A stretch of DNA of 64,000 nt from NCBI GenBank assembly GCA_905339295.1, contig CAJPFI010000035.1, forward strand, positions 1 to 64,000. The letters run 5' to 3'. The notes beneath the pieces are model-generated. The model worked only from the letters and a program-made list of their open reading frames with translations. It was not told the DNA's origin and made no database searches. Both the position numbers and the translations under genes were made by a program. The DNA is from Burkholderiales bacterium (GTDB lineage Bacteria; Pseudomonadota; Gammaproteobacteria; Burkholderiales; Casimicrobiaceae). This document shows, in pieces, positions 43,373-52,530 of the stretch (its first letter is position 1; every line of letters starts with the position of its first letter).

Positions 43373-43830
43373 GCCGGGCCGCTCCACGGGGCCGGCGCGC
43401 GGTCGAGCTCGAAGGTCCCGTAGCTCGCCGGCACGTTGACCTCGAGCACCTCGAGGTCGTCGCTCCGAGCGACCACGTTGTGCGCGACGCCGGCCGGCTG
43501 CGACAGTCCCTCGCCGGCGTGCAGCGTGACGTCGCCCTCGACGCCGGCGAAGCGGAACGTGAGCCAGCCGCCGAGGACGTAGACGAAGTGCGCGCTCATG
43601 TCGTGCCAGTGCCAGCCGGTCGGGGCGGGCAGCGGCGCGATCGCGCGGATGTGCCTGACGCCGATCTTCCCGCCGGTCGCGGTGGCGAGCCCGAGGTCGC
43701 GGACCTCGACGTCGGCGCGCAGCCCCTCGCGCTCCCACCCGGCGCCCGCGGCGGTCGAGCGCGCGAACGCCGAGAGCGAGCGCGCGAGCTCGAGCGGTCC
43801 GTCGTAGCGCGCAGGGCCCGTGTCGCGCAT
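43369..43830 (-). CDS. Cupin-domain protein
   Basis: A 153-residue single-domain cupin. Metal-ligand motifs are GWHWHDMSAHFVYVLGGWLTF (two or three His plus an acidic position) and GEGLSQPAGVAHNVVA. No signal peptide. It stands between the IclR regulator and the transporter genes, so it may be an isomerase, dioxygenase or sensor in the same pathway; the activity is unknown. Confidence 0.82.
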   Translation of the reverse strand: MRDTGPARYDGPLELARSLSAFARSTAAGAGWEREGLRADVEVRDLGLATATGGKIGVRHIRAIAPLPAPTGWHWHDMSAHFVYVLGGWLTFRFAGVEGDVTLHAGEGLSQPAGVAHNVVARSDDLEVLEVNVPASYGTFELDRAPAPWSGPA

Positions 43831-43841
43831 CGCCGCGCGCC

Positions 43842-44645
43842 TCAGGCCGCCAGCGTGCCGTCCGCGGCGGCGCGCGGCGCGGGCCACAGGTCGGCGATCT
43901 CCAGCGCGGCGGACTCCGCCTCGCGCGCGAGTTCCGCGCGGCGCGCGGCCCCCATGCGCGCAAGCGGGCCGGCGACGCTGATCGTCGCGCAGACGTCGGC
44001 ACGCGGATCGCGACGCGGGCGCACGACGGTGGCGACCACGGCGACGCCGCGCTCGCCTTCCTCGACCGCCTCGCCCCAGCCACGCCGTCGGGTCGCGCGA
44101 AGCTCGCGGCGCAGCGCGGCGAGCGTCGTCACCGCGTTGGGACCGAGGTCGCGCGAGCCCAGCCGGCCCTCGCGCGCGACCAGCGCGAGCGCGCGCTCCT
44201 CGGGCAGGGTCGCGAGCCAGGCCTTGCCGGTCGCCGTCGCGTGCAGGATCACGCCCCGGCCGGCGTCGGCGTCGTAGCGCAGCCCGGTCGACGCGCCCTG
44301 CGCCCTGGCGACCCAGGTGAGCGTGTCGCCGTCGACCAGAGCGAGGCGCGCGAGCTCGCCGCTGCGCGCGGCGAGCGCGTCGAGGACGGGCTTCGCGAGT
44401 TCCGGGATGCCGGTTCCCGCCAGGAAGCGGAAGCCGAGCGACGGGAGCTTGAGCGTGAGCGCGTAGCGCTGCGTTCCGGCGTCCTGCCGCACGTAGCCGC
44501 GCGCGACGAGCAGCGCCAGGAAGCGGTGCGCCGCGCTCTTCGGCAGCGAAAGCCGCGTGCACACGCCGGCCAGCGCGAGTCCGCCGGGGGCGTCGGCGAG
44601 CAGTTCCAGGAGGTCGAGGCAGCGCTGGGCGGGCGAGTAGATCAC
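43842..44645 (-). CDS. IclR-family transcriptional regulator
   Basis: Regulator of 267 residues. The N-terminal winged HTH (about 5-65) includes LALAGVCTRLSLPKSAAHRFLALLVARGYV; the C-terminal IclR effector domain includes YDADAGRGVILHATATGKAWLA and AVVATVVRPRRDPRADVCATISVAGP. It is first in line with the cupin, transporter and aldolase genes, separated from the cupin by 11 bases. A GGAAC/GTTCC operator-like element lies just upstream, suggesting autoregulation of the whole cluster. Confidence 0.9.
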   Translation of the reverse strand: MIYSPAQRCLDLLELLADAPGGLALAGVCTRLSLPKSAAHRFLALLVARGYVRQDAGTQRYALTLKLPSLGFRFLAGTGIPELAKPVLDALAARSGELARLALVDGDTLTWVARAQGASTGLRYDADAGRGVILHATATGKAWLATLPEERALALVAREGRLGSRDLGPNAVTTLAALRRELRATRRRGWGEAVEEGERGVAVVATVVRPRRDPRADVCATISVAGPLARMGAARRAELAREAESAALEIADLWPAPRAAADGTLAA

Positions 44646-44672
44646 GGAACGCGCAATGTGGAACGGCGTTCC
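44646..44672. promoter_or_regulatory. Candidate IclR operator
   Basis: GGAACGGCGTTCC at 44660-44672 is an inverted repeat of GGAAC arms with a three-base centre; another GGAAC half-site lies at 44646-44650. It is immediately upstream of the iclR start. GGAAC/GTTCC arms resemble IclR-family operators. Confidence 0.5.
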
Positions 44673-44791
44673 GCTTTTAACCGCGGCCCGGCGGGCGCGT
44701 CAATCTGCGCCGCAGCATGCGGCGCGCGGGACCGCCGCGTGCCCGGAAGGCGACGCGCGCCGCGTGCCCGGCGCGCGTCGTCCCGCTCCGG

Positions 44792-47104
44792 TCAGTTGAC
44801 GGTGAACGCGGTGCTGCCGGTCGCGCTCAGCGTCCCGCTGGTCACGCGGCTCGTCACCGTGTAGCCGCCTGCCCGGGCTCCGCGCTTGCTGATCGAGTAA
44901 GTGAACGTCACGAGTCCCGTCGCGGAGGTCTGGCCCTTGAACCTCCTGATGCTGCCCGCCGGATCACGCACCTCGACCGTGGCGGTCGTGTAGGCGAGCG
45001 GCGCTCCGTTCTTCGTCGCGGCGGAGGTGATCGCGACGTTCGTCTTGCCGGACGTGGGGATCGGGTACGCGGGCTTGTCGGTCGAGGGGACGACGGCGAG
45101 CGCGGGAACGACCGGCGGGGCGGTCGGCTCGGTCGTCGGCTCGGCCGGCGGGGGCTCGGCGCCGGACGATTCGATCGCCACGGTCGCGGGAGCCGAAGCG
45201 CTCAGCGTCGGCGCCGCGACGCTGGTCGCCGTGAGCGTGACCGGGTAGAACGCGGCGGCCGCGCCCGCGGGCGTGGTCACCAGGATCGACGCGGCGGTCG
45301 TGCCGCCCGCCGCGATGCTCGCGGTGCGTGCATTGGTGGCACCCCAGCCGCTCGGAACGGTCGCGGCGATGTCGAACGGCGTGGCCGCGCAGCCGCAGCT
45401 GTCGCGGTTCTGCGCCTGCACCGTGTAGGCGACCGACGAGCCCGCGGGCGTCCAGACCGTCCCGCCCGGCGTGACCGTCACCGCCGGCGCGGCGCGCGTG
45501 CAGGCGGCCGCGGGGAACGTCACGTCGACGCGGGCGCCGCCGCTGCCCGCCGACACGGTCTTGATCTTCAGTCCCGTCTGCGGGTCGGTGAACGCGTAGC
45601 CCGCCACGAGCGCGGCGTCGCTCCATGCCGACGTCGACGGCGTCATGTCCAGCAGGAAGCTGCTGTCGGCGTTGCCTTCGGCCACCTTGCGCACGAGCAC
45701 GCCGTGCGTGACGTTGTAATTGCCGGACAGGAACGCGTCGAAACCCGTCGCCTGCCGCGCCTCGACGTAGAACCACTCGTCGTTGGCCCCGCATGCCGAC
45801 GCGCGCGGGACCTTGAGCGCCCGCGGCCGGTCGTCCCGCGCGCCCGCCAGCGGCGCGATGTCGTAGGAGGCGGTCCCCGTTTGCGCGGGCACCGTGACGA
45901 TCGGCGGCGACACGCCGTCGTCGAGCCAGCCCAGCCGCTCCTTCTGGAACGCGTTGAAGTGGCCGCCGACGCTGTTGCCCATCATGTCGAACACGTCGCC
46001 GTACTCCGACGCCGCGCAGCCGTAGGCCGCGACCGCGCTCGAGCCGCAGTCGAGCGAGTGCGAGTGGAAGAGACCGAAGTTGTGCCCCATCTCGTGCGCG
46101 AGGATGTTGACCGAGAGGCCCCACCGGGTATGGATCCACGCCTGCGACGGCTGGCCGCCCACGGTGCCCACGCCCCACCAGGTGCAGGCGTTCGACGGAA
46201 AGATGTAGACGAGCCGCGCGTAGTCCGACAGCACGTACCCGGCGCCAGTCGCCGCCGCCTTCGCCTGCGTCGAGATCGCATTGACGTCGCAGGTCGAGCT
46301 CGTCGCCGCGATCGTGAACCACCCGGCGACCGTCCCCGAGAGCGTTGTCTGCTGGTACGAGACCTCGTAGTCGAAATTGCTGGTCGTGCCGAAGAGCACG
46401 TTGCCCACGGTCGCGACGCTGTACGGCTGCTGCGACGGCGCGTTGCTGAAGTTGACGAGGATCGCGAGCGTCCGTTGGACGCCCTTCGTGTTCGGAGCGA
46501 CCGCGAGCGCCTTCTCGGTCGTCACGTCCGCGCGGCCTGCGACGACGATGGCCGAGCCGAGGCGCAGCCCGCGCACGCGCGCCTTCGCGCCCGTGGCGAG
46601 GTCGGGCGCGGTACCGGCGAAATGCAGCTCGATGCGGCCCCTCGCCGTGTTCAGGAAGCGCAGGTAGTAGTCGTCGGCCGCGTCGACGTGGTCGACGTGG
46701 AGCACTTCGATCTCGCCGGTCTCGTCGGCATCCTGCTCGAGAAACGGCTGCACCTCGGCGGGCAGGCTCGCCCGGGCGGAAGCCGGCAGCGCGACGCGCA
46801 GCACCTCGGCGGGGTTCGTGTCGAGCAGGTCCACGAGCGTGTCGCGGCGATCCCGCGCGATCTCGACCAGCGTGGACAGCGCGTGGTCCTTCCCGGCCGC
46901 TTTCGTCCGCGCGTGGCTCGTGCGCTGCTGGAGCAGCTCGACGGTGAGGTCGCCCGCGAGCGAGCCCTGCTCGACGGCCTGCTCGACGGCGGGCGGGCGC
47001 GCTTCGGCAAGGTCGTCCGCGCGGGGCGCGACACCATGAGCAAAAGCGGCGAGGACCCACCCGGCAGCCAGGCAGGCGACGAACGTTCTCGAAAGCGTCT
47101 TCAT
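44792..47104 (-). CDS. Exported gametolysin-type (M11) zinc metalloprotease
   Basis: Secreted protein of 770 residues. Signal peptide 1-24; a charged propeptide-like region to about 200; a metalloprotease domain with HEMGHNFGLFHSH (337-349), the HExxHxxGxxH zincin site, and DMMGNSVGGHFNAFQKERLGW, including a Met-turn candidate. TWWGVGTVGG upstream suits peptidase M11 (gametolysin). After about 500 come two or more beta-rich domains (NEW3/Ig-like; GGTVWTPAGSSVAYTVQAQN), a Pro/Glu/Thr linker and a C-terminal beta domain. The start at 47104 has GGAG nine bases upstream. Probably degrades extracellular glycoprotein or protein. Confidence 0.9.
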   Translation of the reverse strand: MKTLSRTFVACLAAGWVLAAFAHGVAPRADDLAEARPPAVEQAVEQGSLAGDLTVELLQQRTSHARTKAAGKDHALSTLVEIARDRRDTLVDLLDTNPAEVLRVALPASARASLPAEVQPFLEQDADETGEIEVLHVDHVDAADDYYLRFLNTARGRIELHFAGTAPDLATGAKARVRGLRLGSAIVVAGRADVTTEKALAVAPNTKGVQRTLAILVNFSNAPSQQPYSVATVGNVLFGTTSNFDYEVSYQQTTLSGTVAGWFTIAATSSTCDVNAISTQAKAAATGAGYVLSDYARLVYIFPSNACTWWGVGTVGGQPSQAWIHTRWGLSVNILAHEMGHNFGLFHSHSLDCGSSAVAAYGCAASEYGDVFDMMGNSVGGHFNAFQKERLGWLDDGVSPPIVTVPAQTGTASYDIAPLAGARDDRPRALKVPRASACGANDEWFYVEARQATGFDAFLSGNYNVTHGVLVRKVAEGNADSSFLLDMTPSTSAWSDAALVAGYAFTDPQTGLKIKTVSAGSGGARVDVTFPAAACTRAAPAVTVTPGGTVWTPAGSSVAYTVQAQNRDSCGCAATPFDIAATVPSGWGATNARTASIAAGGTTAASILVTTPAGAAAAFYPVTLTATSVAAPTLSASAPATVAIESSGAEPPPAEPTTEPTAPPVVPALAVVPSTDKPAYPIPTSGKTNVAITSAATKNGAPLAYTTATVEVRDPAGSIRRFKGQTSATGLVTFTYSISKRGARAGGYTVTSRVTSGTLSATGSTAFTVN

Positions 47105-47858
47105 CGTTGACTCCGTCATTCGCAATCGACCGGTGCCACCGCCGCCCGGGTGCGCAGACGGCCCGCGATCGGGCGGCCTGTCGGGGCGAAGGTGTCCAGG
47201 AACGATTGATTCTTCATATATGTACGGTACAAAAAGGCGTGTTAGGATCGAATTAGTCGTCGATGGCGGGCACGTTCTGCCGATCAGCGTCATGACAAGA
47301 CTTCCTGATTGTCTGTATTTGCTTCGTATCCCGGTGTTAGCCGCGCCGCATGGTTTGATCCCGAGAGCGGGACATGGACTGTTCAGCACATACCATGCCC
47401 GGACAGCGCGCTCGAGGCCGATTCGCGCCCAAGGCGTCCGGCGTGCGTCGGCAATTCGCGCTTGCCGACGTGAAGCATCGACAAATACTCGCTTCAGAAT
47501 GTAGACATGAGTTCATTCCAAAAAGATAATGTCTCAATGCAGCTATTTCCTTTATCTACAATAAGATGGAATTAAGAAAAAGATGACGATATCCGCTGAA
47601 ATGGCCATGGCGCATGCACGCGCCCGTGGCACCAATCAGTGACACACTAGTCGTCTACAACAGTGGCCGTCGCGCCGTGATCGCCGGGTGGCGACAACGC
47701 GTGCGGGCGCTCACCCGCGACGGGCGAACGCGTGGCTGGCGGGGCGTGGGCAGAGCGGCGCGCACGCAGGCGCGCGAGCCGCCTTCCGGCGGGCGACCGG
47801 GGCCGCGTTCAACCCGGCGTCCGGGAGGGCGGACGCGGGGCGCGGCTCGGCGGGGCGG
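47105..47858. other. 754-bp gap with an AT-rich core
   Basis: Between the protease start and the end of the ATPase operon. From about 47200 to 47620 the sequence is clearly richer in A and T than anywhere else in the window. TGTACGGTACA (47221-47231) is a perfect 11-bp palindrome about 120 bases from the protease start and could be an operator. I found no convincing gene, tRNA or terminator. Confidence 0.5.
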
Positions 47859-48473
47859 TCAGCGGCCGGGCGTCGCGCCCTGCCGCATCCAGATCGCATC
47901 CTCCTGCTCGAGCTCCTCGAGCCGGGTCTCGATCGACGAGACGGCCGCGGAGATCTCGGGCAGCAGGACGTCCTGCAAGGCGCGCGCGCGTCGCGCCGCG
48001 CGCCGGTACTCGTGGCGCAGCCGCTCGAGGTTTCCCGCGATCGCGGCGAGCGGCACCGACAGCGCGACCAGCCGCGCGTGGGCGCGGCGGCAGGCCTCGG
48101 CTTCGGGCGACGGGTCCACCGCCGGCGGCGGGGGCGGCGCGTCCCACGCGAGCGCCGCGTCCTGGAGGCGGACGCCCATGAGCGTGCGCGGCGTGCGACG
48201 CACCCGTGCGGCGCCCATGTCGGCGGGCGGGTGCGTCTGCAGGCCTTCGAGCCCGTGCCGCGCGATCGCGGCCTCGAGCGCCGCGAGCGCGTCGCGCCGC
48301 GCGGCGTCGGCCTCGCGCCGCAACGCGGCGTGGCGACCGAGCTCGCGCAGCATCTCGCCGGCGAGCAGCAGGCACTTCTCGTCGAGGAAGACGTAGCCCT
48401 CGTGCATCGAGCGGCGCTCGTCCTTGAGCTCCAGGACGACGCTGCGGGTCGGCGTGACGTCGACGTCAGCCAC
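47859..48473 (-). CDS. atpD: V/A-type ATPase subunit D
   Basis: Central-stalk subunit of 204 residues. Long N- and C-terminal helices are predicted from the heptad-like patterns (KDERRSMHEGYVFLDEKCLLLAGEMLRELGR and [47 protein letters not shown]); the latter is the conserved subunit D C-terminal motif. It rotates inside the A3B3 head. Last gene of the operon, overlapping subunit B by eight bases. Confidence 0.88.
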   Translation of the reverse strand: MADVDVTPTRSVVLELKDERRSMHEGYVFLDEKCLLLAGEMLRELGRHAALRREADAARRDALAALEAAIARHGLEGLQTHPPADMGAARVRRTPRTLMGVRLQDAALAWDAPPPPPAVDPSPEAEACRRAHARLVALSVPLAAIAGNLERLRHEYRRAARRARALQDVLLPEISAAVSSIETRLEELEQEDAIWMRQGATPGR

Positions 48474-49863
48474 CGGATCCCGCCTCGCCGCCGCCGGCGT
48501 GCGCGGCGATCTGCGCGTCGGAGAGCCGCGTGAGCTCGGTCCGCGGCAGGCCGGTCAGGAGCGCCCAGCCGAGGTCCATGCTCTCCTCGAGCGTGCGCGC
48601 GCCCGTCTGGCTCACCAGCGTGCGCTCGAACGCCGTCCCGAACGCGAGGTAGCGGCGGTCGGTGTCGCCGAGTCCTTCCTCGCCGACGACGCTCGCGAGC
48701 ACGCGCGCCTGCACCGCGCGCGCGTACGCCGCGTAGAGCTGCGCGGACAGGGCCGGATGGTCCGCGTGCGTGTACTTCGCGCCGATGCCGTCCTTCATCA
48801 GGCGCGACAGCGACGGCAGCACGTTCACCGGCGGGTAGACGCCGCGCCGGTCGAGGTCGCGCGAGAGCACGATCTGCCCCTCGGTGATGTAGCCGGTGAG
48901 GTCCGGGATCGGATGGCCGATGTCGTCGGCGGGCATCGTGAGGATCGACAGCTGCGTGAGCGTCCCGCCCATGCCGCGGAGGCAGCCCGCGCGCTCGAAC
49001 AGCGTGGCCAGGTCCGAGTACATGTAGCCCGGGAAGCCCTTGCGGCTCGGGACCTCGCCCTTCGACGAGGAGACCTCGCGAAGCGCCTCGGCGTAGTTGG
49101 TCATGTCGGTCAGGATCGCGAGCACGTGCCGGCCTTCGACGAACGCGAGGTACTCGGCCGCGGTCAGCGCGTAGCGCGGCGTCAGCAGCCGCTGCGTCGA
49201 CGAGTCGGACGCGAGGTTCAGGAACAGCGCCGTGCGCTCGAGCGCGCCGCCCTGCTCGAGGCTGCGCCGGAAGTACTCGGCGCTCTCCCACGGCACGCCG
49301 ATGCCCGCGAACACGATCGCGAACGCCTCGTCGCGCGCGGCGGCCCCGCGCAGGCGCGCGTGCCCGGCGATCTCGACGGCGAGCCGGTCATGCGGCAGTC
49401 CGCCGCCGGAGAACAGCGGCAGCTTCTGGCCGCGCACGAGGCTGTTCATCAGGTCGAGCGTCGTGATGCCGGTCTCGATGAAGTCGCGCGGCGAGGCGCG
49501 CGCCACCGGGTTGATCGGCAGGCCGTCGATCGGGTAGCGCTCGCGCGCGGCGACCGGCGGACCGCCGTCGATCGGCTGGCCGACCCCGTTGAATACGCGG
49601 CCGAGGATCGACGGCGCGAGGCCGAACGACAGCGGCTCGCCGATGAAGCGCACGACGGTGCCCGCGAGCGAGAGGCCGGACGTCGACTCGAGCACCTCGA
49701 TCGTCATCGCGTCGGCGTCCAGCGCGGCGACGCGGCCGAGCCGCGTGCGCCCGTCGGCGCCGCGCACCTCGACGGCGTCGCCCAGTCCCGCGTCGACGGT
49801 GCGCCGCAGGAACAGGAGCGGCCCTTCGAGCCGCGTCGCGGCGCCCTCAACGGTCAGGCGCAT
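48466..49863 (-). CDS. atpB: V/A-type ATPase subunit B
   Basis: Non-catalytic nucleotide-binding subunit of 465 residues. GRVFNGVGQPIDGGP, PISPVAR-like PINPVARASPRDFIETGI, RGQKLPLFSGGGLPHDRLA (degenerate P-loop, as expected for B) and ILTDMTNYAEALREVSSSKGEVPSRKGFPGYMYSDLA are diagnostic of V/A-type B rather than F-type alpha. It overlaps subunit A by 17 bases. Confidence 0.95.
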   Translation of the reverse strand: MRLTVEGAATRLEGPLLFLRRTVDAGLGDAVEVRGADGRTRLGRVAALDADAMTIEVLESTSGLSLAGTVVRFIGEPLSFGLAPSILGRVFNGVGQPIDGGPPVAARERYPIDGLPINPVARASPRDFIETGITTLDLMNSLVRGQKLPLFSGGGLPHDRLAVEIAGHARLRGAAARDEAFAIVFAGIGVPWESAEYFRRSLEQGGALERTALFLNLASDSSTQRLLTPRYALTAAEYLAFVEGRHVLAILTDMTNYAEALREVSSSKGEVPSRKGFPGYMYSDLATLFERAGCLRGMGGTLTQLSILTMPADDIGHPIPDLTGYITEGQIVLSRDLDRRGVYPPVNVLPSLSRLMKDGIGAKYTHADHPALSAQLYAAYARAVQARVLASVVGEEGLGDTDRRYLAFGTAFERTLVSQTGARTLEESMDLGWALLTGLPRTELTRLSDAQIAAHAGGGEAGSGG

Positions 49864-51613
49864 CGCCGCCTCCCTCGCGCGTCGCGAGCGACGCGAACTC
49901 GCGCTCCATGTCGGCCTGCAGCGCCGCGATCCGGCCGACTTCGCCGTCGCCGATCTCCTCGCCCATGCGTTGCAGCGGCCGCAGGCACGCGAGCGCCGCG
50001 ATCGCGTCCGGGTGCGTGCCCGAGGCCACGGCGCGCTCCGCGAGCTCGATGAAGCGGCCGAGGACGCGCATCATCGCGCCCTGGCGCGCCGGCGTGCACA
50101 CGCGGTCGATCTCCGAGAGCGCCGATTGCCGCAGGAACGCCTCGTTGACGAGCGACGCGCAAAGGAGCGTGAGCTGCTGGCGCACCGGCAGCGCGTCCTT
50201 GCCGATGATGCGTGCCATCCGCTCGAGGCGCGCCTCCTCGTCGAGCAGCGTGAGGAAGCGCCGCCGCAGCGCCGTCCATTCGCTGTTGCCCTCGGCGGTC
50301 CACCACGGCGCGAAGGCCTCGGCCCCCTCGGCGTACGATTGCAGCGGATGGATCGCCGGATAGAAGCGCGCCTGCGCGCGCTTGACGTCGAGCGCCCAGA
50401 ACGCCTTCACGTAGCGCTTGGTGTGGCTGGTCACCGGCTCCGAGAAGTCGCCCGACGGCGGGCTGATCGCACCGATCACGGTGACCGACCCGGTCCCGCC
50501 GCAGAGCGGCTCGACGACCGCGGCGCGCTCGTAGAAGTCCGCGATGCGCGACGACAGGTACGCGGGGTAGCCGCCCTCGCCGGGCAGCTCGCCGAAGCGG
50601 CCCGACACCTCGCGCAGCGCCTCGGCCCAGCGCGACGTCGAGTCCGCCATCAGCGCGACGCCGAGCCCCTGGTCGCGGAAGTACTCGGCGACCGTGATCG
50701 CCGAATAGATCGACGCCTCGCGCGCGGCGACCGGCATGTTCGACGTGTTGGCGATGATCACCGTGCGCTCCATCAGCGGCCGCCCGGTTCTCGGATCGGT
50801 GAGCCCCGGGAACTCGTCGAGCACGCCGGCCATCTCGTTGCCGCGCTCGCCGCAGCCCAGGTACACGATCACGTCGGCGTTGCAGCCCTTGGCGAGCGCC
50901 TCGAGGAGCACCGTCTTGCCGGTGCCGAATCCGCCCGGCACCGCGGCCTTGCCGCCGAGCGCGACGGGGAACAGGCTGTCGATGACGCGCTGGCCGGTCA
51001 CGAGCGGCGTGAGCGAGGACACGCGCCGCGCGACCGGCCGGGGAACCCGCACGGGCCACGAGTGCGCGAGCGAGAGTTCGCGCGTCGAACCGTCCGCCAG
51101 GCGCAGCGTGCAGGCGGTCGCGTCCTCGCGCAACTCGCCCGCGGGCGCGACCGACAGCGCGACACCGCCGACGTCGGGCGGCGCGAGGCACGCCTGCGGA
51201 CGGATGCCCTCGCCGGTCGCCTCGCCGAGGATCGCGCCGGGCGGCACGACATCGCCCACCGCGATGCGCGGCACGAACGCGAACGCGCGCGGCTCCGCGC
51301 GGCGCATCCCGGGATGCACGAACGCCGACGCCGCGCCCGCCAGCGGGCGAAGGAGGCCGTCGAAGATGTTGCCGAGCAGTCCGGGGCCGAGCGGGATCGA
51401 CAGCGGCGCCCCCGTCCCGACCACGGCCGTGCCAGGACGAAAGCCGGTGGTGTCCTCGTAGACCTGCACGACGATCTCGTCGCCGTCGATTCGCACGACC
51501 TCGCCGAGCAGGCGGGCATCGCCGACGTGAACCGCCTCGCGCATCGCGAACGGCCCCGACGCGGTCGCGCGGAGCACGGGACCGCTGATCCAGCGGATCG
51601 ACGCGCGGCTCAT
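49847..51613 (-). CDS. atpA: V/A-type ATPase catalytic subunit A
   Basis: Catalytic subunit of 588 residues. P-loop GGFGTGKT (227-234), catalytic Glu256 in GCGERGNEM, and the non-homologous bulge region (about 110-185) that distinguishes V/A-type A from F-type beta. MADSTSRWAEALREVSGRFGELPGEGGYPAYL is the A-subunit signature. It overlaps subunit E by four bases. Confidence 0.96.
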   Translation of the reverse strand: MSRASIRWISGPVLRATASGPFAMREAVHVGDARLLGEVVRIDGDEIVVQVYEDTTGFRPGTAVVGTGAPLSIPLGPGLLGNIFDGLLRPLAGAASAFVHPGMRRAEPRAFAFVPRIAVGDVVPPGAILGEATGEGIRPQACLAPPDVGGVALSVAPAGELREDATACTLRLADGSTRELSLAHSWPVRVPRPVARRVSSLTPLVTGQRVIDSLFPVALGGKAAVPGGFGTGKTVLLEALAKGCNADVIVYLGCGERGNEMAGVLDEFPGLTDPRTGRPLMERTVIIANTSNMPVAAREASIYSAITVAEYFRDQGLGVALMADSTSRWAEALREVSGRFGELPGEGGYPAYLSSRIADFYERAAVVEPLCGGTGSVTVIGAISPPSGDFSEPVTSHTKRYVKAFWALDVKRAQARFYPAIHPLQSYAEGAEAFAPWWTAEGNSEWTALRRRFLTLLDEEARLERMARIIGKDALPVRQQLTLLCASLVNEAFLRQSALSEIDRVCTPARQGAMMRVLGRFIELAERAVASGTHPDAIAALACLRPLQRMGEEIGDGEVGRIAALQADMEREFASLATREGGGDAPDR

Positions 51614-52218
51614 GGCTGCCCTTCCATCGTGGCGAGCAGCAGCGCGCCGATCTCGTCGCGGTCCGACGTGAGGCCGGCACGCGTGCCGTCGACGACGTTG
51701 CCGCCCGAGGCGATCGCGAGTCCCGCGCCGAGGGCGGGTTCCTCGGCGAACGCCACGCTCGTGCCGTGCGTCCGCGAGAGATCGGCCGCGAGTGCGTCGC
51801 GCTCGTCCTGCGGCCAGCCCGGCGCATGCGCGATGCGCCACGCGCCGCGCGGCAGGAGCGCGCGCGCCTGGCGGATCGCGTCGTCGACCCAGGCGCGGCG
51901 CGCCGGCGCGTCGGCCCAGCGCCCGTCCAGCGCCGCGGGCAGCCGCTCGACGCCTGCCGCGATCAGCGCGCCCGCGAAGGCGTTCGCCGCCGCGCGCCGC
52001 CGCGTGTCGAGGTTCGCGCGCGCCGCCGCGACGCGCGCGTCCATGCGGCTGCGCTCCTCCGCGAACGCCGTGCGCATGCGCGCTCGCGCGGCCGCATGCG
52101 CTTCGCGCACGATCGCGCCGGCGCGCGCTCGCGCGGCGCCGTCGATCGCGTCGCACTTGCGCGCGCGATCCTCCTCGACCAGCGCGAGCAGCGCGGAGGC
52201 CTGTCGCTCGACGCTCAC
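51610..52218 (-). CDS. atpE: V/A-type ATPase subunit E-like peripheral stalk protein
   Basis: A 202-residue protein with a long N-terminal helix rich in Arg and Ala (about 5-75), followed by a globular C-terminal domain with GAGLAIASGGNVVDGTRAGLTSDRDEIGALLL, equivalent to the conserved end of subunit E. Sequence is divergent but size, layout and position before subunit A fit. Overlaps both neighbours by four bases. Confidence 0.82.
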   Translation of the reverse strand: MSVERQASALLALVEEDRARKCDAIDGAARARAGAIVREAHAAARARMRTAFAEERSRMDARVAAARANLDTRRRAAANAFAGALIAAGVERLPAALDGRWADAPARRAWVDDAIRQARALLPRGAWRIAHAPGWPQDERDALAADLSRTHGTSVAFAEEPALGAGLAIASGGNVVDGTRAGLTSDRDEIGALLLATMEGQP

Positions 52219-52517
52219 GGTGCGCCTTCGAGGCCGAGGTCGCGGCGGATCACGGCCGCCACGTCCGGCATGGGCGCGGCGCCGGCGAGGTCGGGAACGA
52301 CCAGCGTGAGCGGTGCGAGCGCCGCGAGCGCGGCGTCGAGTTCGCCCGCGTCGATCCGCGCCGCGACGTCGGCGGCGACGAGGACGAGCGGCGCCTCGGC
52401 GCGGGCGCGCGCGAGCGCCTGCGACTCGCTGCCCGCGTCGGGCACGCGCGCGTCCACCCCGGCGAGCGCGTAGCCCGCCGCGGTCGTTTCGTCGCCGAGG
52501 TAGATCGGGGCGGACAC
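52215..52517 (-). CDS. atpF: V/A-type ATPase subunit F
   Basis: A 100-residue central-stalk protein. IYLGDETTAAGYALAGVDARVP near the N terminus is the usual subunit F start (GDE..A.GF.LAG), followed by an alternating beta/alpha pattern with LVLVAADVAA and LTLVVPDL. It sits 13 bases after subunit K. Confidence 0.85.
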   Translation of the reverse strand: MSAPIYLGDETTAAGYALAGVDARVPDAGSESQALARARAEAPLVLVAADVAARIDAGELDAALAALAPLTLVVPDLAGAAPMPDVAAVIRRDLGLEGAP

Positions 52518-52530
52518 ACTCGCGCCCGCG

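Noticed and set aside
47337-47537. 66-codon minus-strand frame in the AT-rich gap
   Set aside because: Cysteine/serine-scattered sequence without hydrophobic core or ribosome site; probably chance.
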